Below the pieces are notes generated by a model. It saw only the letters and a program-made list of their open reading frames with translations, did not search any database and was not told where the DNA came from. Below, one piece after another: positions 29,811 through 38,591 of a stretch of DNA of 64,000 bases. A program made the position numbers and the translations under genes. Source of the DNA: Lachnoclostridium sp. An118 (GTDB lineage Bacteria; Bacillota; Clostridia; Lachnospirales; Lachnospiraceae). Within the stretch, counting starts at the first letter, position 1; each line of letters starts with the position of its first letter. The stretch spans positions 1 to 64,000 of the forward strand of contig NZ_NFLQ01000001.1 of assembly GCF_002160985.1 (NCBI RefSeq). Direction: 5' to 3'.

Positions 29811-30302
29811 TTACAGCCTGATCTTGATCACGTCCACATCCAGGTCCCAGAGGAACTTGTCCAGGTCCTTGAAGGACAGGAAGACAGTGGCTGTGTTCTC
29901 CAGGGGATGGATGCCCAGGCTCTTGCAGCGGCTCAGATCCTTGTCGATGAAGAATTCTACCGCGTGGTCCGTGTCGTTCATCAGTCCGAAGGGGGATACG
30001 CTTCCCTGTTTCAGCCCCAGATATTTTTCCAGGCGCTCCTCAGAGGCAAAGCTTAAGTTGCCGGCCCCGAGCGTGCGGCTCAGTGCCTTCAGGTCCACCT
30101 TTTTCTTTTCATCGCAGGTGACAAGGAAGTGACGTTTTCCCTTGGCGTCCCGCAGGAACAGGTTCTTGCACAGAGTCCCCTTCTGAGGCAGGCCGAGACG
30201 GTCCATGTCCTCCATCGTGTGGACGGGCTCGTGCTCGACCACTTCATATTTAATGCCCAGCCTGTTCAGGGCATCGTAAACGCGCTGTTTCTGATCTTCC
30301 AT
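29811..30302 (-). CDS. Prolyl-tRNA deacylase of the ProX/YbaK type
   Basis: This 163-residue protein has the YbaK/ProX fold. It shows HEPVHTMEDMDRLG, CKNLFLRDAKGKRHFLV, the lysine-rich KKKVDLKALSRTLG, GSVSPFGLMND and IHPLENTATV. These are features of PrdX/ProXp-ala, which hydrolyses Ala-tRNA-Pro. It converges on the argS-AlaX operon. Confidence 0.92.
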   Translation of the reverse strand: MEDQKQRVYDALNRLGIKYEVVEHEPVHTMEDMDRLGLPQKGTLCKNLFLRDAKGKRHFLVTCDEKKKVDLKALSRTLGAGNLSFASEERLEKYLGLKQGSVSPFGLMNDTDHAVEFFIDKDLSRCKSLGIHPLENTATVFLSFKDLDKFLWDLDVDVIKIRL

Positions 30303-30482
30303 GATAAATCAAGCTCCTTTCGTGGGGTGTTTCTATTATTATAGGGCGAAACCGGGAGAAATGAAAGAGTTTATAGTTTTTTAATTGCAACTTTTCTGTT
30401 TCGGAAGTAGAATATAGAAGAATTTTGAGGTCCTGCCGGAAGGCGGGGCGTACAATGATCCAGAAAGCGAGGCTTATGATAT

Positions 30483-31436
30483 ATGAGTAATCCGTGGGAA
30501 GATCCAAACCAGGAGCAGAGAGCAGGCGGCGAACCCCACAAAATGCCCCAGGGCATGCCGACGGGGCCGGTGATGCCCCCTGTCAGGAAGGGTATCTGGT
30601 ACGCCTGGACCCCCCTGATCATCAAATACCTCATCAGTATCTGCGTCAGCATGGCGGCTGTGATGGGGTACACATTTATCTATATTTCACGCCACTATGA
30701 AGAGACGGTGGGAGCCATGCAGGACCAGCAGGATATGCTGGACCTCTCTGTCTCCATCTCGGAGAGGATGCTGCAGTACACCACTCAGCTGGAGGGGATC
30801 ACAGCCCTCATCGTCATCCCTGTCATTTTGTATATGTTCCACAGGGACAGGAAAAATGAGCGGCTGGCGGGCGTGATACCCAACCGGAAGGCGCCCCTGT
30901 GGAAGTACGGGGCCGTGGCCGGGATAGCGGCAGCACTGTGCGTGGGGCTGAACGATCTGATCCTGATATCAGGTATTTCCAGCTACAGCGCCAGCTACCA
31001 GCAGACCTCCGACTCTCTCTACAGTGCTCCCTTCGGAATGCAGCTCCTCTGTCTGGGAGTCCTGGTCCCCATTTCGGAGGAGCTAGTCTTCCGGGGGATG
31101 ATGTTCAAACGGCTGAGAGAGCAGTCCGGATTTATGCACGCGGCCATCTTCTCCAGCGTGGTGTTCGCCCTCCTCCATGGGAATATGGTACAGATGCTGT
31201 ACGCCTTTGCCACGGGCATGATGCTCAGCTATGTCTATGAAAAATATGGCTCCGTGAAGGCGCCGGCCACGGCCCATGTGGTGATGAACCTCATCTCTGT
31301 CACGGCCACCCGGTTCGGCCTTTTTGGATGGCTGATGGAGGACAGACTGCGCATCAGTGTTGTAACGGTGCTGTGCGGGGCCCTTGCGGCTGCCATGTTT
31401 GTCCTGATCCAGAGGATTGATGAGCGGCCGCTGTGA
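30483..31436 (+). CDS. CPBP family intramembrane glutamic protease
   Basis: The 317-residue protein has a proline-rich cytoplasmic N-terminus, then about eight hydrophobic segments. The CPBP/Abi motifs are EELVFRGMMFKRLRE (glutamate pair and arginine), FALLHGN and TAHVVMNL. Such proteases process prenylated or signal proteins in membranes; the substrate is unknown. It lies upstream of two NlpC/P60 genes but has its own promoter region. Confidence 0.9.
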   Translation: MSNPWEDPNQEQRAGGEPHKMPQGMPTGPVMPPVRKGIWYAWTPLIIKYLISICVSMAAVMGYTFIYISRHYEETVGAMQDQQDMLDLSVSISERMLQYTTQLEGITALIVIPVILYMFHRDRKNERLAGVIPNRKAPLWKYGAVAGIAAALCVGLNDLILISGISSYSASYQQTSDSLYSAPFGMQLLCLGVLVPISEELVFRGMMFKRLREQSGFMHAAIFSSVVFALLHGNMVQMLYAFATGMMLSYVYEKYGSVKAPATAHVVMNLISVTATRFGLFGWLMEDRLRISVVTVLCGALAAAMFVLIQRIDERPL

Positions 31437-31509
31437 TAACGCCGGGTTTGTAAAAATGTGTACAGAATGTGACGAAAGTGTGAAAATGTTACAAAAATAT
31501 TAAAAAATA

Positions 31510-31538
31510 TTGCGAAACGGTGACTGGTCCAGTATAAT
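31510..31538 (+). promoter_or_regulatory. Promoter of the first NlpC/P60 gene
   Basis: TTGCGA (31510-31515) and TATAAT (31533-31538) are 17 bases apart. Just upstream TGTTAC, five bases, TATTAA (31487-31503) resembles a WalR box with one mismatch. Confidence 0.6.
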
Positions 31539-31610
31539 AGAGGCTGTTGAAGACAGAAATGAAGGCAGGATAGCCATAGCAAAATGACCGGAAAGGACGA
31601 TGCAATAACG

Positions 31611-32720
31611 ATGAGGAGATATGGGAGAGTGTTTCTCGCTGCGGTCCTGGCCAGCTCCGTGGCCGTGACACCCGTACTGGCAGCGCCGGACACAGAGGAA
31701 CTTGAGAGCAGTAAAGCAGCGGCCCAGAGTGAGGCGGATTCGCTGCAGGAGCAGCTTACAGAGCTCCTCAATAAAGCGGGGGAGCTTGAGGAGGAGATGA
31801 TCGCCACCGGCGAGAAGATCATACAGGCGCAGGACGACCTGGAGGCTGCCCAGCAGAAGGCGGAGGAGCAGTACGCATCCATGAAGGTGCGCATCCAGTA
31901 CATGTATGAGAACGGACAGTCCACTGCCATAGAGACGCTCCTGTCCGCTACGGATTTTTCGGATTTTATCAACAAGGCGGAGTATATATCCAATGTACAT
32001 ACCTATGACAGGAAGCAGCTCCAGGCTCTGGAGGAAACAGAGAATGAGATCAAGGAGCTGAAGGACACGCTGGAGGAGGAGCAGGCCAAGCAGGAGTCCA
32101 TGCAGGCCGAGTACGAGGCCCAGGAGACAGAGCTGAACGCGACTCTCGAGGCGAAGAAGGCTGAGGTAGCCGACTATGACCAGCAGATCCAGGCGGCAGC
32201 CGAGGCGGCGGCAGCGGAGGCAGCCCAGCGGGCGGCGGAAAGCCAGAGCTCACAGACTGACAGTGCCGTCTCTTCGACAGGAAGCGGCGGCTCCGGAGGC
32301 AGTTCTACAGGGACCTCGAGCGGAAGTGGAACGTCCGGCTCCACCGGTTCATCCGGAAGTTCATCCGGCAGTACCTCCAGTGGAAATACATCGACTGCCC
32401 AGGCGATCGTAAACGCGGCTTACAGTCAGCTGGGAGTTCCCTACGTGTACGGCGGCTCCACGGCAGGTGTGGAGTTTGACTGCTCCGGACTTGTCCAGTA
32501 CTGCCATGCGGTGGCAGGCATTTCTCTTCCCAGGACCTCCCAGGCACAGGGAGGCTGCGGCGTGGCGGTCAGCGATCCCCAGCCGGGAGACATTGTGTGC
32601 TACGGAACTCATGTAGGTATCTACATAGGGAACGGTCAGATGATCCATGCGCCCAAGCCGGGGGATGTGGTCAAGATCGCCAGCGTGTACGGGTCGCCCT
32701 GGTACAGAAGATGCTGGTAG
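31611..32720 (+). CDS. Secreted CwlO-like peptidoglycan endopeptidase with NlpC/P60 domain (copy 1)
   Basis: From ATG 31611 the product has 369 residues. It has a signal peptide ending near VTPVLA, a long coiled coil (about 25-210, with YASMKVRIQYMYENGQ), a Ser/Gly linker (about 215-265), and a C-terminal NlpC/P60 domain. The catalytic cysteine is in VEFDCSGL and the histidine in THVGIYIG. It should cleave peptide cross-links during wall growth. An ATG nine codons upstream is also possible. It is a tandem paralogue of the next gene. Confidence 0.92.
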   Translation: MRRYGRVFLAAVLASSVAVTPVLAAPDTEELESSKAAAQSEADSLQEQLTELLNKAGELEEEMIATGEKIIQAQDDLEAAQQKAEEQYASMKVRIQYMYENGQSTAIETLLSATDFSDFINKAEYISNVHTYDRKQLQALEETENEIKELKDTLEEEQAKQESMQAEYEAQETELNATLEAKKAEVADYDQQIQAAAEAAAAEAAQRAAESQSSQTDSAVSSTGSGGSGGSSTGTSSGSGTSGSTGSSGSSSGSTSSGNTSTAQAIVNAAYSQLGVPYVYGGSTAGVEFDCSGLVQYCHAVAGISLPRTSQAQGGCGVAVSDPQPGDIVCYGTHVGIYIGNGQMIHAPKPGDVVKIASVYGSPWYRRCW

Positions 32721-32757
32721 GGACCTGCGGGGAAAGCAGGAGATATGGAAAAAGGAC

Positions 32758-32797
32758 AGTGCTCTGTCGCCGCTGCGGCGACAGGGCGCTTTTTTCT
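32758..32797 (+). terminator. Terminator of the first NlpC/P60 gene
   Basis: AGTGCTCTGTCGCCG and CGGCGACAGGGCGCT form a GC-rich stem with a short loop, followed by TTTTTT. It lies 38 bases after the stop. Confidence 0.88.
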
Positions 32798-32936
32798 GTC
32801 AATGCGGACAAATTTCCTTCTGCGAATTTTCGGAAATTGTTGAAATAAATGAAAAGATGTAGTAACATGTAATTTGAATAAGTGGAAACTGAATTCATAA
32901 GAGTATAAATAATTTACAACAGACAGGTGGGAGAAT

Positions 32937-34049
32937 ATGAAGAGAAAAATCGCACAGGCTTTTATCACGGCAGCGCTGATCAGCTCCATGGCAGTCAGCC
33001 CCGTCTTCGCTACGCCCTCTGTGGAGGACCTGCAGAATGACAAGGCGGCGGCAGAGGACGAGGTGGTTTCGCTCCAGTCAGAGCTGACAGGCATCCTGGA
33101 CAAGATCAGCACGCTGGAGGCAGACCTGCAGAAAAAGCAGGAGGAGATCGACCAGGCGAACATAGACCTGGAGGAGGCTATTGTCCAGCAGGACCAGCAG
33201 TACGAGGATATGAAAAAGCGTATCCAGTACATGTACGAGTCCGGAAGCGGAAATGAACTGGAGCTGCTCCTGTCGGCGGAAAGCTTTTCCGATCTGGTGA
33301 ACAAGGCCGAGTACATAAAAAATGTGCATACATATGACAAAGAAAAGCAGGAGGAGTACATAGCTACAACGAAGAAGATAGAGAAGCTCTCCGAGAGCCT
33401 CCAGGAGGAGGCGGAGAGCATGACGCAGATGCAGAGCCAGCTGGAGGAGGACAAGACTTCCCTGGGCACCATGATCGAGGGAAAGCAGTCCGAGATTGCC
33501 CAGCTGGACGCGGACATCCAGGAGGCGGTGGCGGCCCAGCAGGCGGCGGAAGAGGCCCGCAGGCAGCAGGAGGCGGCAGCGGCAGCAGCCGCAGCCCAGG
33601 ACACCGCACCCAGCCAGCCGTCTAACGGCGGCTCCGGCGGGGGCAGCTCCAGCGGAGGCAGCGGTTCCGGAGGCGGCAGCAGCACGGTGGTACCTCCCCA
33701 GGGGAGGGACGGATGGGCGGTAGTGGCCTATGCGAGACAGTTCCTGGGCAATCCCTATGAGTATGGCGGCAACAGTCTGACCAATGGCATCGACTGCTCC
33801 GGATTTACCCAGCAGATCTATGCGGCTTTTGGAGTCAGCCTCGGCAGGACGGACACAGCCCAGGCATCGGCGGGAGTGGAAATCCCTCTCTCCCAGGCTC
33901 AGGCGGGAGACCTGGTTGTCTACTATGGACATGTGGGTATCTACAATGGAAGCGGCGGCCTGATACATGCGTCGTCGCCGTCGGTGGGGATCATCGAGTC
34001 TCCGAGCTGCACGTATCGTCAGATACGCTGCGTGAGGAGAGTTCTCTGA
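32937..34049 (+). CDS. Secreted CwlO-like peptidoglycan endopeptidase with NlpC/P60 domain (copy 2)
   Basis: This 370-residue paralogue of the preceding gene has a signal peptide ending near SPVFA and a coiled coil sharing YEDMKKRIQYMYESG and the AEYIKNVHTYDKEKQ pattern. An Ala-rich segment, a glycine-rich linker (about 222-243) and an NlpC/P60 domain follow, with DCSGFTQQ and GHVGIYNG. The N-terminal halves are more alike than the linkers. GGTGGGAG precedes the ATG. Confidence 0.93.
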   Translation: MKRKIAQAFITAALISSMAVSPVFATPSVEDLQNDKAAAEDEVVSLQSELTGILDKISTLEADLQKKQEEIDQANIDLEEAIVQQDQQYEDMKKRIQYMYESGSGNELELLLSAESFSDLVNKAEYIKNVHTYDKEKQEEYIATTKKIEKLSESLQEEAESMTQMQSQLEEDKTSLGTMIEGKQSEIAQLDADIQEAVAAQQAAEEARRQQEAAAAAAAAQDTAPSQPSNGGSGGGSSSGGSGSGGGSSTVVPPQGRDGWAVVAYARQFLGNPYEYGGNSLTNGIDCSGFTQQIYAAFGVSLGRTDTAQASAGVEIPLSQAQAGDLVVYYGHVGIYNGSGGLIHASSPSVGIIESPSCTYRQIRCVRRVL

Positions 34050-34065
34050 TCCTTGGTGGACAGAC

Positions 34066-34100
34066 AGAGGGTCTGCGCTTTGTGGCGCAGGCTCTTTTTT
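34066..34100 (+). terminator. Terminator of the second NlpC/P60 gene
   Basis: AGAG-TCTGCGC and GCGCAGGCTCT pair around TTTGTG and are followed by TTTTTT. It lies 17 bases past the stop. Confidence 0.8.
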
Positions 34101-34233
34101 CGCCCTTCATCCGAAGGAGTTCCGGCCATGCTTCCTCCCCGTATATTGCATTCTGCGTCTTCATCCAGCACAATGGAGGAGTATTTTGACTGTTGCGGAA
34201 AATGGCAAGAGTGATGACAAAGGAGAACAGACT

Positions 34234-35107
34234 ATGGAAGAGCTTTTGAGGGAGGTTTTATCCGGCAGCCGGATGCTCCACTTTGAGGGGACCAAAAAGG
34301 ACGAGGCACCTCTGGTGGAGGCGGCGGGCCGGGGCGCGGGATATGTGGAAGATGAGGGAGCCCTGTATGAAAAGATGACAGTGAGGAAATATCTGAAGTT
34401 TTTCGCGGGGCTGTCCGGCACGGAGAAGAGGGTGCGCTCCGCGGTGGAGCAGATGCATCTTTCGGAGCTGCTCGGGAAAAGGCTGAGCTCCTGCACGGAG
34501 GGGCAGAAGAAGCGGGTGCGTATCGCGCGGGAGATCGTCAGGGGGGGCAGAGGATTACTTTATCCTGAACCCCATCGCCTTTGAGGAGGAGTCAAAGAAG
34601 GTCATCCTCGGCTGGGTGGAGAGCTTCTGCGAGCGGGAGGGGCGGCTCATAACACTCTCCTGGTCCCACCGGGACACCTGCATCTGCCCCGGGGACCACT
34701 ATGAGATTGCCCGGGACGGTGTGCGGTGCATTGACCAGGGGGAGAGCACACAGGACAGCCCGGAGCTTCCCCAGGTGAGCAAGATCTCTGTCTCCTACAA
34801 TGAAAAGAATTTCCTTTTTAATCCGGAGGAGATCGACTACGTGGAGGCGAACGACGGAAAGGTTTTTGTGTATGTGAGGAGGGAGCAGTATGCAGGGGAC
34901 TTCAGGATGAGTGACCTGGAGGAAAAGCTGGCTAGGTTCGGCTTCTTCCGGTGCCACCGCTCCTACATCGTGAACATGCAGAAGGTGGTGGAGCTGGTGA
35001 AGCGGACGAGGAATTCCTACTCCCTGCGCCTGGCGGGGTATGAGAAGACAGATGTTCCCCTGTCCAAGGGAAAGATACAGGAGCTTCGGAGCATGTATGA
35101 GTTTTAG
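34234..35107 (+). pseudogene. Regulator joining a degenerate ABC domain to LytTR, split by a G7 tract
   Basis: The first frame (34234-34584) encodes an ABC-like segment: ALYEKMTVRKYLKFFAGL and LSSCTEGQKKRVRIAREIV, without a Walker A. It stops shortly after seven G residues at 34541-34547. With six G the frame continues into YFILNPIAFEEESKKVILGW and a LytTR DNA-binding domain (VSYNEKNFLFNPEEIDYVEA, FRCHRSYIVNMQKV), giving about 290 residues. AGGAG precedes ATG 34234. It may be a sequencing error, a broken gene, or a phase-variable or slippage-translated regulator. It heads the ABC cluster at 35.1-37.6 kb. Confidence 0.85.
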
Positions 35108-35128
35108 AGGTAAGGGAGGAAAACAGCT

Positions 35129-35854
35129 ATGAAGAAAATGTGGACGCTGCTGAAAAAAGATATCTGGACATCCTTTACGGACAAGACGATCCTCTTGATG
35201 GTCCTGACGCCGGCCATCCTGGCCCTCATCTTCCGGGTGGTGTACTTTGATCCCTGGATGCTGCTCCTGACCATGGCTCTTTTTAACATCGTGCTGGTGC
35301 CGCTGACAGATTATCCCCTTCTTCTTGTGGAGGAGAAGGAGAGAGATACCCTGTCCCTTCTGTCCCGGTCCGGCGTGTCGCTGGCCTACTTTGCGCTGTC
35401 CAAGGCAGGGGCCTGTCTTGTGGTGGGAGAGCTCATGGCTGTGGTGGTGTTTCTGATCGCGGGGGCGGATATGTCGCTCCTGCCGGAGTACCTGCTGGTC
35501 CATCTGGCCGGGGTGACGGCCCTTCTGCCCTGGGGCTTCCTGACCGGTGTGTACGCGAAGGACCAGAACAGCGTAAATGTGTACGCGGCCGTCAGTGTGG
35601 TGGCTGTCTATGTGGCTCCGGTCTTTTCCTACTGGAACGTGGCATTTGGAAGGCTGGCAGAGTTCCTGCCCACCGGCATCCTGGGCGTGGTCCTGAAGAA
35701 GCTGCAGCCCATGGAGGGCTTTATGGATGTGTCCCTGGTCTGGGGAGGGGCCGTGTGCGCGGTCTGGTTCCTGGCAGGAATCGCTTCCCTCTTTGTGATC
35801 CGGAAAAAGAGACCTTTTTTCCCCACCCTGGAGGCCGGGACGCGTCAGAGATAA
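35129..35854 (+). CDS. ABC-2 type transporter permease (copy 1)
   Basis: This 241-residue protein has about six hydrophobic helices. It starts MKKMWTLLKKDIWTSFTDKT and has the EEKERDTLSLLSRSGVS loop typical of ABC-2 permeases. It resembles the permease at 36841 (shared LLKKD and EEKE motifs), so the two may form a heterodimer with the ATPase between them. It starts 21 bases after the LytTR regulator. Confidence 0.9.
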   Translation: MKKMWTLLKKDIWTSFTDKTILLMVLTPAILALIFRVVYFDPWMLLLTMALFNIVLVPLTDYPLLLVEEKERDTLSLLSRSGVSLAYFALSKAGACLVVGELMAVVVFLIAGADMSLLPEYLLVHLAGVTALLPWGFLTGVYAKDQNSVNVYAAVSVVAVYVAPVFSYWNVAFGRLAEFLPTGILGVVLKKLQPMEGFMDVSLVWGGAVCAVWFLAGIASLFVIRKKRPFFPTLEAGTRQR

Positions 35855-36004
35855 GAAATAAAAAAGTGACTTTTGGAGGTGAGGCATTGCAGGTCTCACC
35901 CCTTTTTTTGCTCCGTTCATCCTCTGACAGGCTCCATTTACCGGGAAAATAAGGTGAAAATCCAGAGAAACGGTAAGATAGGAGCTGTAAGGAGGACGAA
36001 AGCC

Positions 36005-36838
36005 ATGACAAACATCGTAAAAGCAGATCAACTGACAAAGACCTTTGGAAATGTAAAGGCGCTGGATCACTGTGATCTGGAGATCAAAAAAGGAGAGATA
36101 TTCGGATATCTGGGACCCTCCGGCGCGGGAAAGACAACCACTATCAAGCTCCTCACCGGGCAGCTCCACAGCGACAGCGGGGAGGTGACGGTACTGGGGA
36201 AGGACCCGTTTTCTCCGGATATAAAAAAGAAAATAGGCATTATGAGCGACATGAGCGGCCTGTATGAGAAGATGACGGTCTATGAGAACCTGGACCTGTT
36301 TGCGGATATTTACGGGATCAGGGACAAAAAGGAAAAAATACGGAGGACGCTGGAGGCGGTGGAGCTCCTGGACGCCGCCAAAAAGAAGGTGGAGAAGCTC
36401 TCCAGGGGCATGAAGCAGAGGCTGGTCTTCGCAAGGACCATCCTCCACGATCCGGGCCTTCTCTTTCTGGATGAGCCCACGGCCAACCTTGACCCGGCCA
36501 CGGCGGACGAGATACGGGATCTCATAAGAAGGCTGAACCGGGAGGGGGCCACCGTCTTTCTCACCACCCACAACATGGAGGAGGCGGATGAGCTCTGTCA
36601 CAGAGTGGCCCTTCTGAACAAGGGGAGCATCGTGGAGAGCGGCTCGCCGGAGGAGCTGAAGCTGAAATACTCACACAAAAGGGTGGTCATCACCACGAAG
36701 GAGGGGAAAAGGGAAGTGCCCCTTGAAAGAGAAGCCCTGCTGGAGTCTCTGGGGCAGGCCGGAGAGGTCCTCATAATCCACTCCGAGGAGCCCAGTCTCC
36801 GGGACGTATTTCTTACACTGACAAAGGAGGAGCAATAG
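36005..36838 (+). CDS. ABC transporter ATP-binding protein
   Basis: The 277-residue ATPase has Walker A GPSGAGKTT near residue 38, signature LSRGMKQRL, Walker B LLFLDEPTANLDP, and the switch histidine TTHN. It has a C-terminal extension as in drug-efflux ABC subunits. Its GLYEKMTVYENLDLFADIYG segment is closely similar to the ABC-like part of the LytTR regulator. AGGAGG precedes ATG 36005; the longer open frame upstream has no support. Confidence 0.94.
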   Translation: MTNIVKADQLTKTFGNVKALDHCDLEIKKGEIFGYLGPSGAGKTTTIKLLTGQLHSDSGEVTVLGKDPFSPDIKKKIGIMSDMSGLYEKMTVYENLDLFADIYGIRDKKEKIRRTLEAVELLDAAKKKVEKLSRGMKQRLVFARTILHDPGLLFLDEPTANLDPATADEIRDLIRRLNREGATVFLTTHNMEEADELCHRVALLNKGSIVESGSPEELKLKYSHKRVVITTKEGKREVPLEREALLESLGQAGEVLIIHSEEPSLRDVFLTLTKEEQ

Positions 36839-36840
36839 CT

Positions 36841-37560
36841 ATGAGCGGAAAGATTATTTTTACGTTACTGAAAAAGGACCTGAAGGGGTGCCTGACCAAC
36901 AAGAATATCCTGGTGAGCTTTCTCATTCCCATCGTATTCTGTTTTATCTACCAGAACGTCTTCAGAGACCTGGGAGATGAGGCGGGGGATCATGTGCTCG
37001 GTATGTGCGCCGTATTTTCCATCGCCATCAGTCCCACCAGCATCCTGCCTGTGATGATCGCCGAGGAGAAGGAAAAATACACCCTCCGGTCCCTCATGAT
37101 GGCCCGGGTGAGAGGGCAGGAGTTCCTGGCCTCCAAACTGCTGGTCTGCCTTCTGATGACGCTCCTGGACGCGGCGGCCGTGTTCTTCATCACAGGGGGC
37201 GATATGAAGGATTTCCCGGTCTACACAGGGGCTGTGCTGCTGGCTTCAGCGGGCCTGTGCTTCCTGGGGGCGCTGGCGGGACTTCTGGCCAGGGACCAGG
37301 CGTCGGCGGGGACCATCGGGGCGCCCCTCATGCTGCTGACCATGCTGCCTCCTCTTTTCGGGGGACTGAATGAGACGCTGGAGAAGGTGTCTGTAGCTGT
37401 GCCCACCACCTCCTTTCAGACGATCTACAATGGAGTGACTCAAGATCAGGAGCTGCTGGCAAAGAGCAATCTCATCGCCCTGGGCGTGTGCGCCCTGTGG
37501 ATCGGGGCCGGGTATATCCTGTTCAACCTTTTCTATCAGAGAAAGGGCATTGACTGCTGA
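36841..37560 (+). CDS. ABC-2 type transporter permease (copy 2)
   Basis: This 239-residue protein has six predicted helices. It starts MSGKIIFTLLKKDLKGCLTN and carries AEEKEKYTLRSLMMARV before the third helix. It begins two bases after the ATPase stop, so the genes are co-transcribed. Likely export substrates are peptides or toxic compounds, but nothing in the sequence decides this. Confidence 0.9.
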   Translation: MSGKIIFTLLKKDLKGCLTNKNILVSFLIPIVFCFIYQNVFRDLGDEAGDHVLGMCAVFSIAISPTSILPVMIAEEKEKYTLRSLMMARVRGQEFLASKLLVCLLMTLLDAAAVFFITGGDMKDFPVYTGAVLLASAGLCFLGALAGLLARDQASAGTIGAPLMLLTMLPPLFGGLNETLEKVSVAVPTTSFQTIYNGVTQDQELLAKSNLIALGVCALWIGAGYILFNLFYQRKGIDC

Positions 37561-37601
37561 TAAATCCTGCAAAAACAGCGGCACAAAATGAGGAGAAGTG
37601 C

Positions 37602-37630
37602 TTGCAACAGGGCAGGTTTTATGATAATAT
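37602..37630 (+). promoter_or_regulatory. Promoter of rpsB-tsf
   Basis: TTGCAA (37602-37607) and TAATAT (37625-37630) are 17 bases apart, giving a leader of about 120 bases before rpsB. Confidence 0.75.
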
Positions 37631-37704
37631 ATGACCGTTGCAAAAAAACACGCATATGTCTGCCCGCACCGGTGCCTAAGCTTTTTTCAGGAAAAGACGG
37701 TCAT
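37631..37704 (+). promoter_or_regulatory. Structured rpsB leader (possible autoregulatory RNA)
   Basis: ATGACCGT (37631-37638) pairs perfectly with ACGGTCAT (37697-37704). It encloses a smaller GCACC/GGTGC hairpin and an A-rich bulge, at the very 5' end of the predicted transcript. The position suggests binding of S2 for feedback control; the sequence alone does not prove this. Confidence 0.45.
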
Positions 37705-37754
37705 GCGGGAAATGAAATGTGCGGAAGAAAGAAAACCAAATGGAGGAAAGAAAC

Positions 37755-38525
37755 ATGAGTGTTATTTCAATGAAGCAGCTTTTAGAAGCAGGTGTTCACT
37801 TTGGACATCAGACAAGAAGATGGAACCCTAAGATGGCTCCCTACATCTACACAGAGAGAAACGGTATCTACATCATCGACCTGCAGAAATCCGTTGGAAA
37901 AGTAGATGAGGCTTACCAGGCAGTATCTGATATCGCGGCAGAGGGCGGCACGATCCTGTTCGTAGGAACAAAGAAACAGGCTCAGGACGCTATCAAGACA
38001 GAGGCAGAGCGCTGCGGTATGTTCTATGTAAATGAGAGATGGCTCGGCGGAATGTTGACAAACTTCAAGACCATCAAGAGCCGTGTGGCACGTCTGAAAG
38101 AGATCGAGGCAATGGCTGAGGACGGAACATTTGATGTCCTTCCCAAGAAAGAAGTCATCAAGCTGAAAAAAGAGTGGGAGAAGCTGGAGAAGAACCTTGG
38201 CGGTATCAAAGAGATGAAGAGACTGCCGGATGCGATCTTCATCGTTGACCCGAAGAAGGAGAGGATCTGTGTGCAGGAGGCTCACACACTGGGAATCCCG
38301 CTGATCGGTATCGCTGACACAAACTGCGATCCTGAGGAGCTTGACTATGTGATCCCGGGAAATGACGACGCTATCCGCGCTGTAAAACTGATCGTTTCCA
38401 AGATGGCAGACGCTGTTGTTGAGGCGAACCAGGGCGCTGCTGAGTACAGTGAGGAAGAGTACGCAGAGGGCGAGGAAGCTTACGACGAGACAGCAGAGGA
38501 AGCTGAGGAGACAGTGGAGGCCTAA
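37755..38525 (+). CDS. rpsB: 30S ribosomal protein S2
   Basis: The 256-residue ribosomal protein begins [20 protein letters not shown] and contains [23 protein letters not shown] in two overlapping parts, then [12 protein letters not shown] and the C-terminal acidic tail. It binds 16S rRNA late in 30S assembly. GGAGG precedes ATG 37755. tsf follows 66 bases later. Confidence 0.98.
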   Translation: MSVISMKQLLEAGVHFGHQTRRWNPKMAPYIYTERNGIYIIDLQKSVGKVDEAYQAVSDIAAEGGTILFVGTKKQAQDAIKTEAERCGMFYVNERWLGGMLTNFKTIKSRVARLKEIEAMAEDGTFDVLPKKEVIKLKKEWEKLEKNLGGIKEMKRLPDAIFIVDPKKERICVQEAHTLGIPLIGIADTNCDPEELDYVIPGNDDAIRAVKLIVSKMADAVVEANQGAAEYSEEEYAEGEEAYDETAEEAEETVEA

Positions 38526-38591
38526 GCTCCGGAGAGAGGCGTACAGACCGGTAATTCGTATATATTCGTATATAATATGGAGGAAAGAGAA

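Noticed and set aside
34592-36601. 669-codon open frame on the minus strand
   Set aside because: It is antisense to the LytTR and ABC genes, which have clear motifs and ribosome sites. Such long antisense frames are a by-product of GC-rich codon use here.
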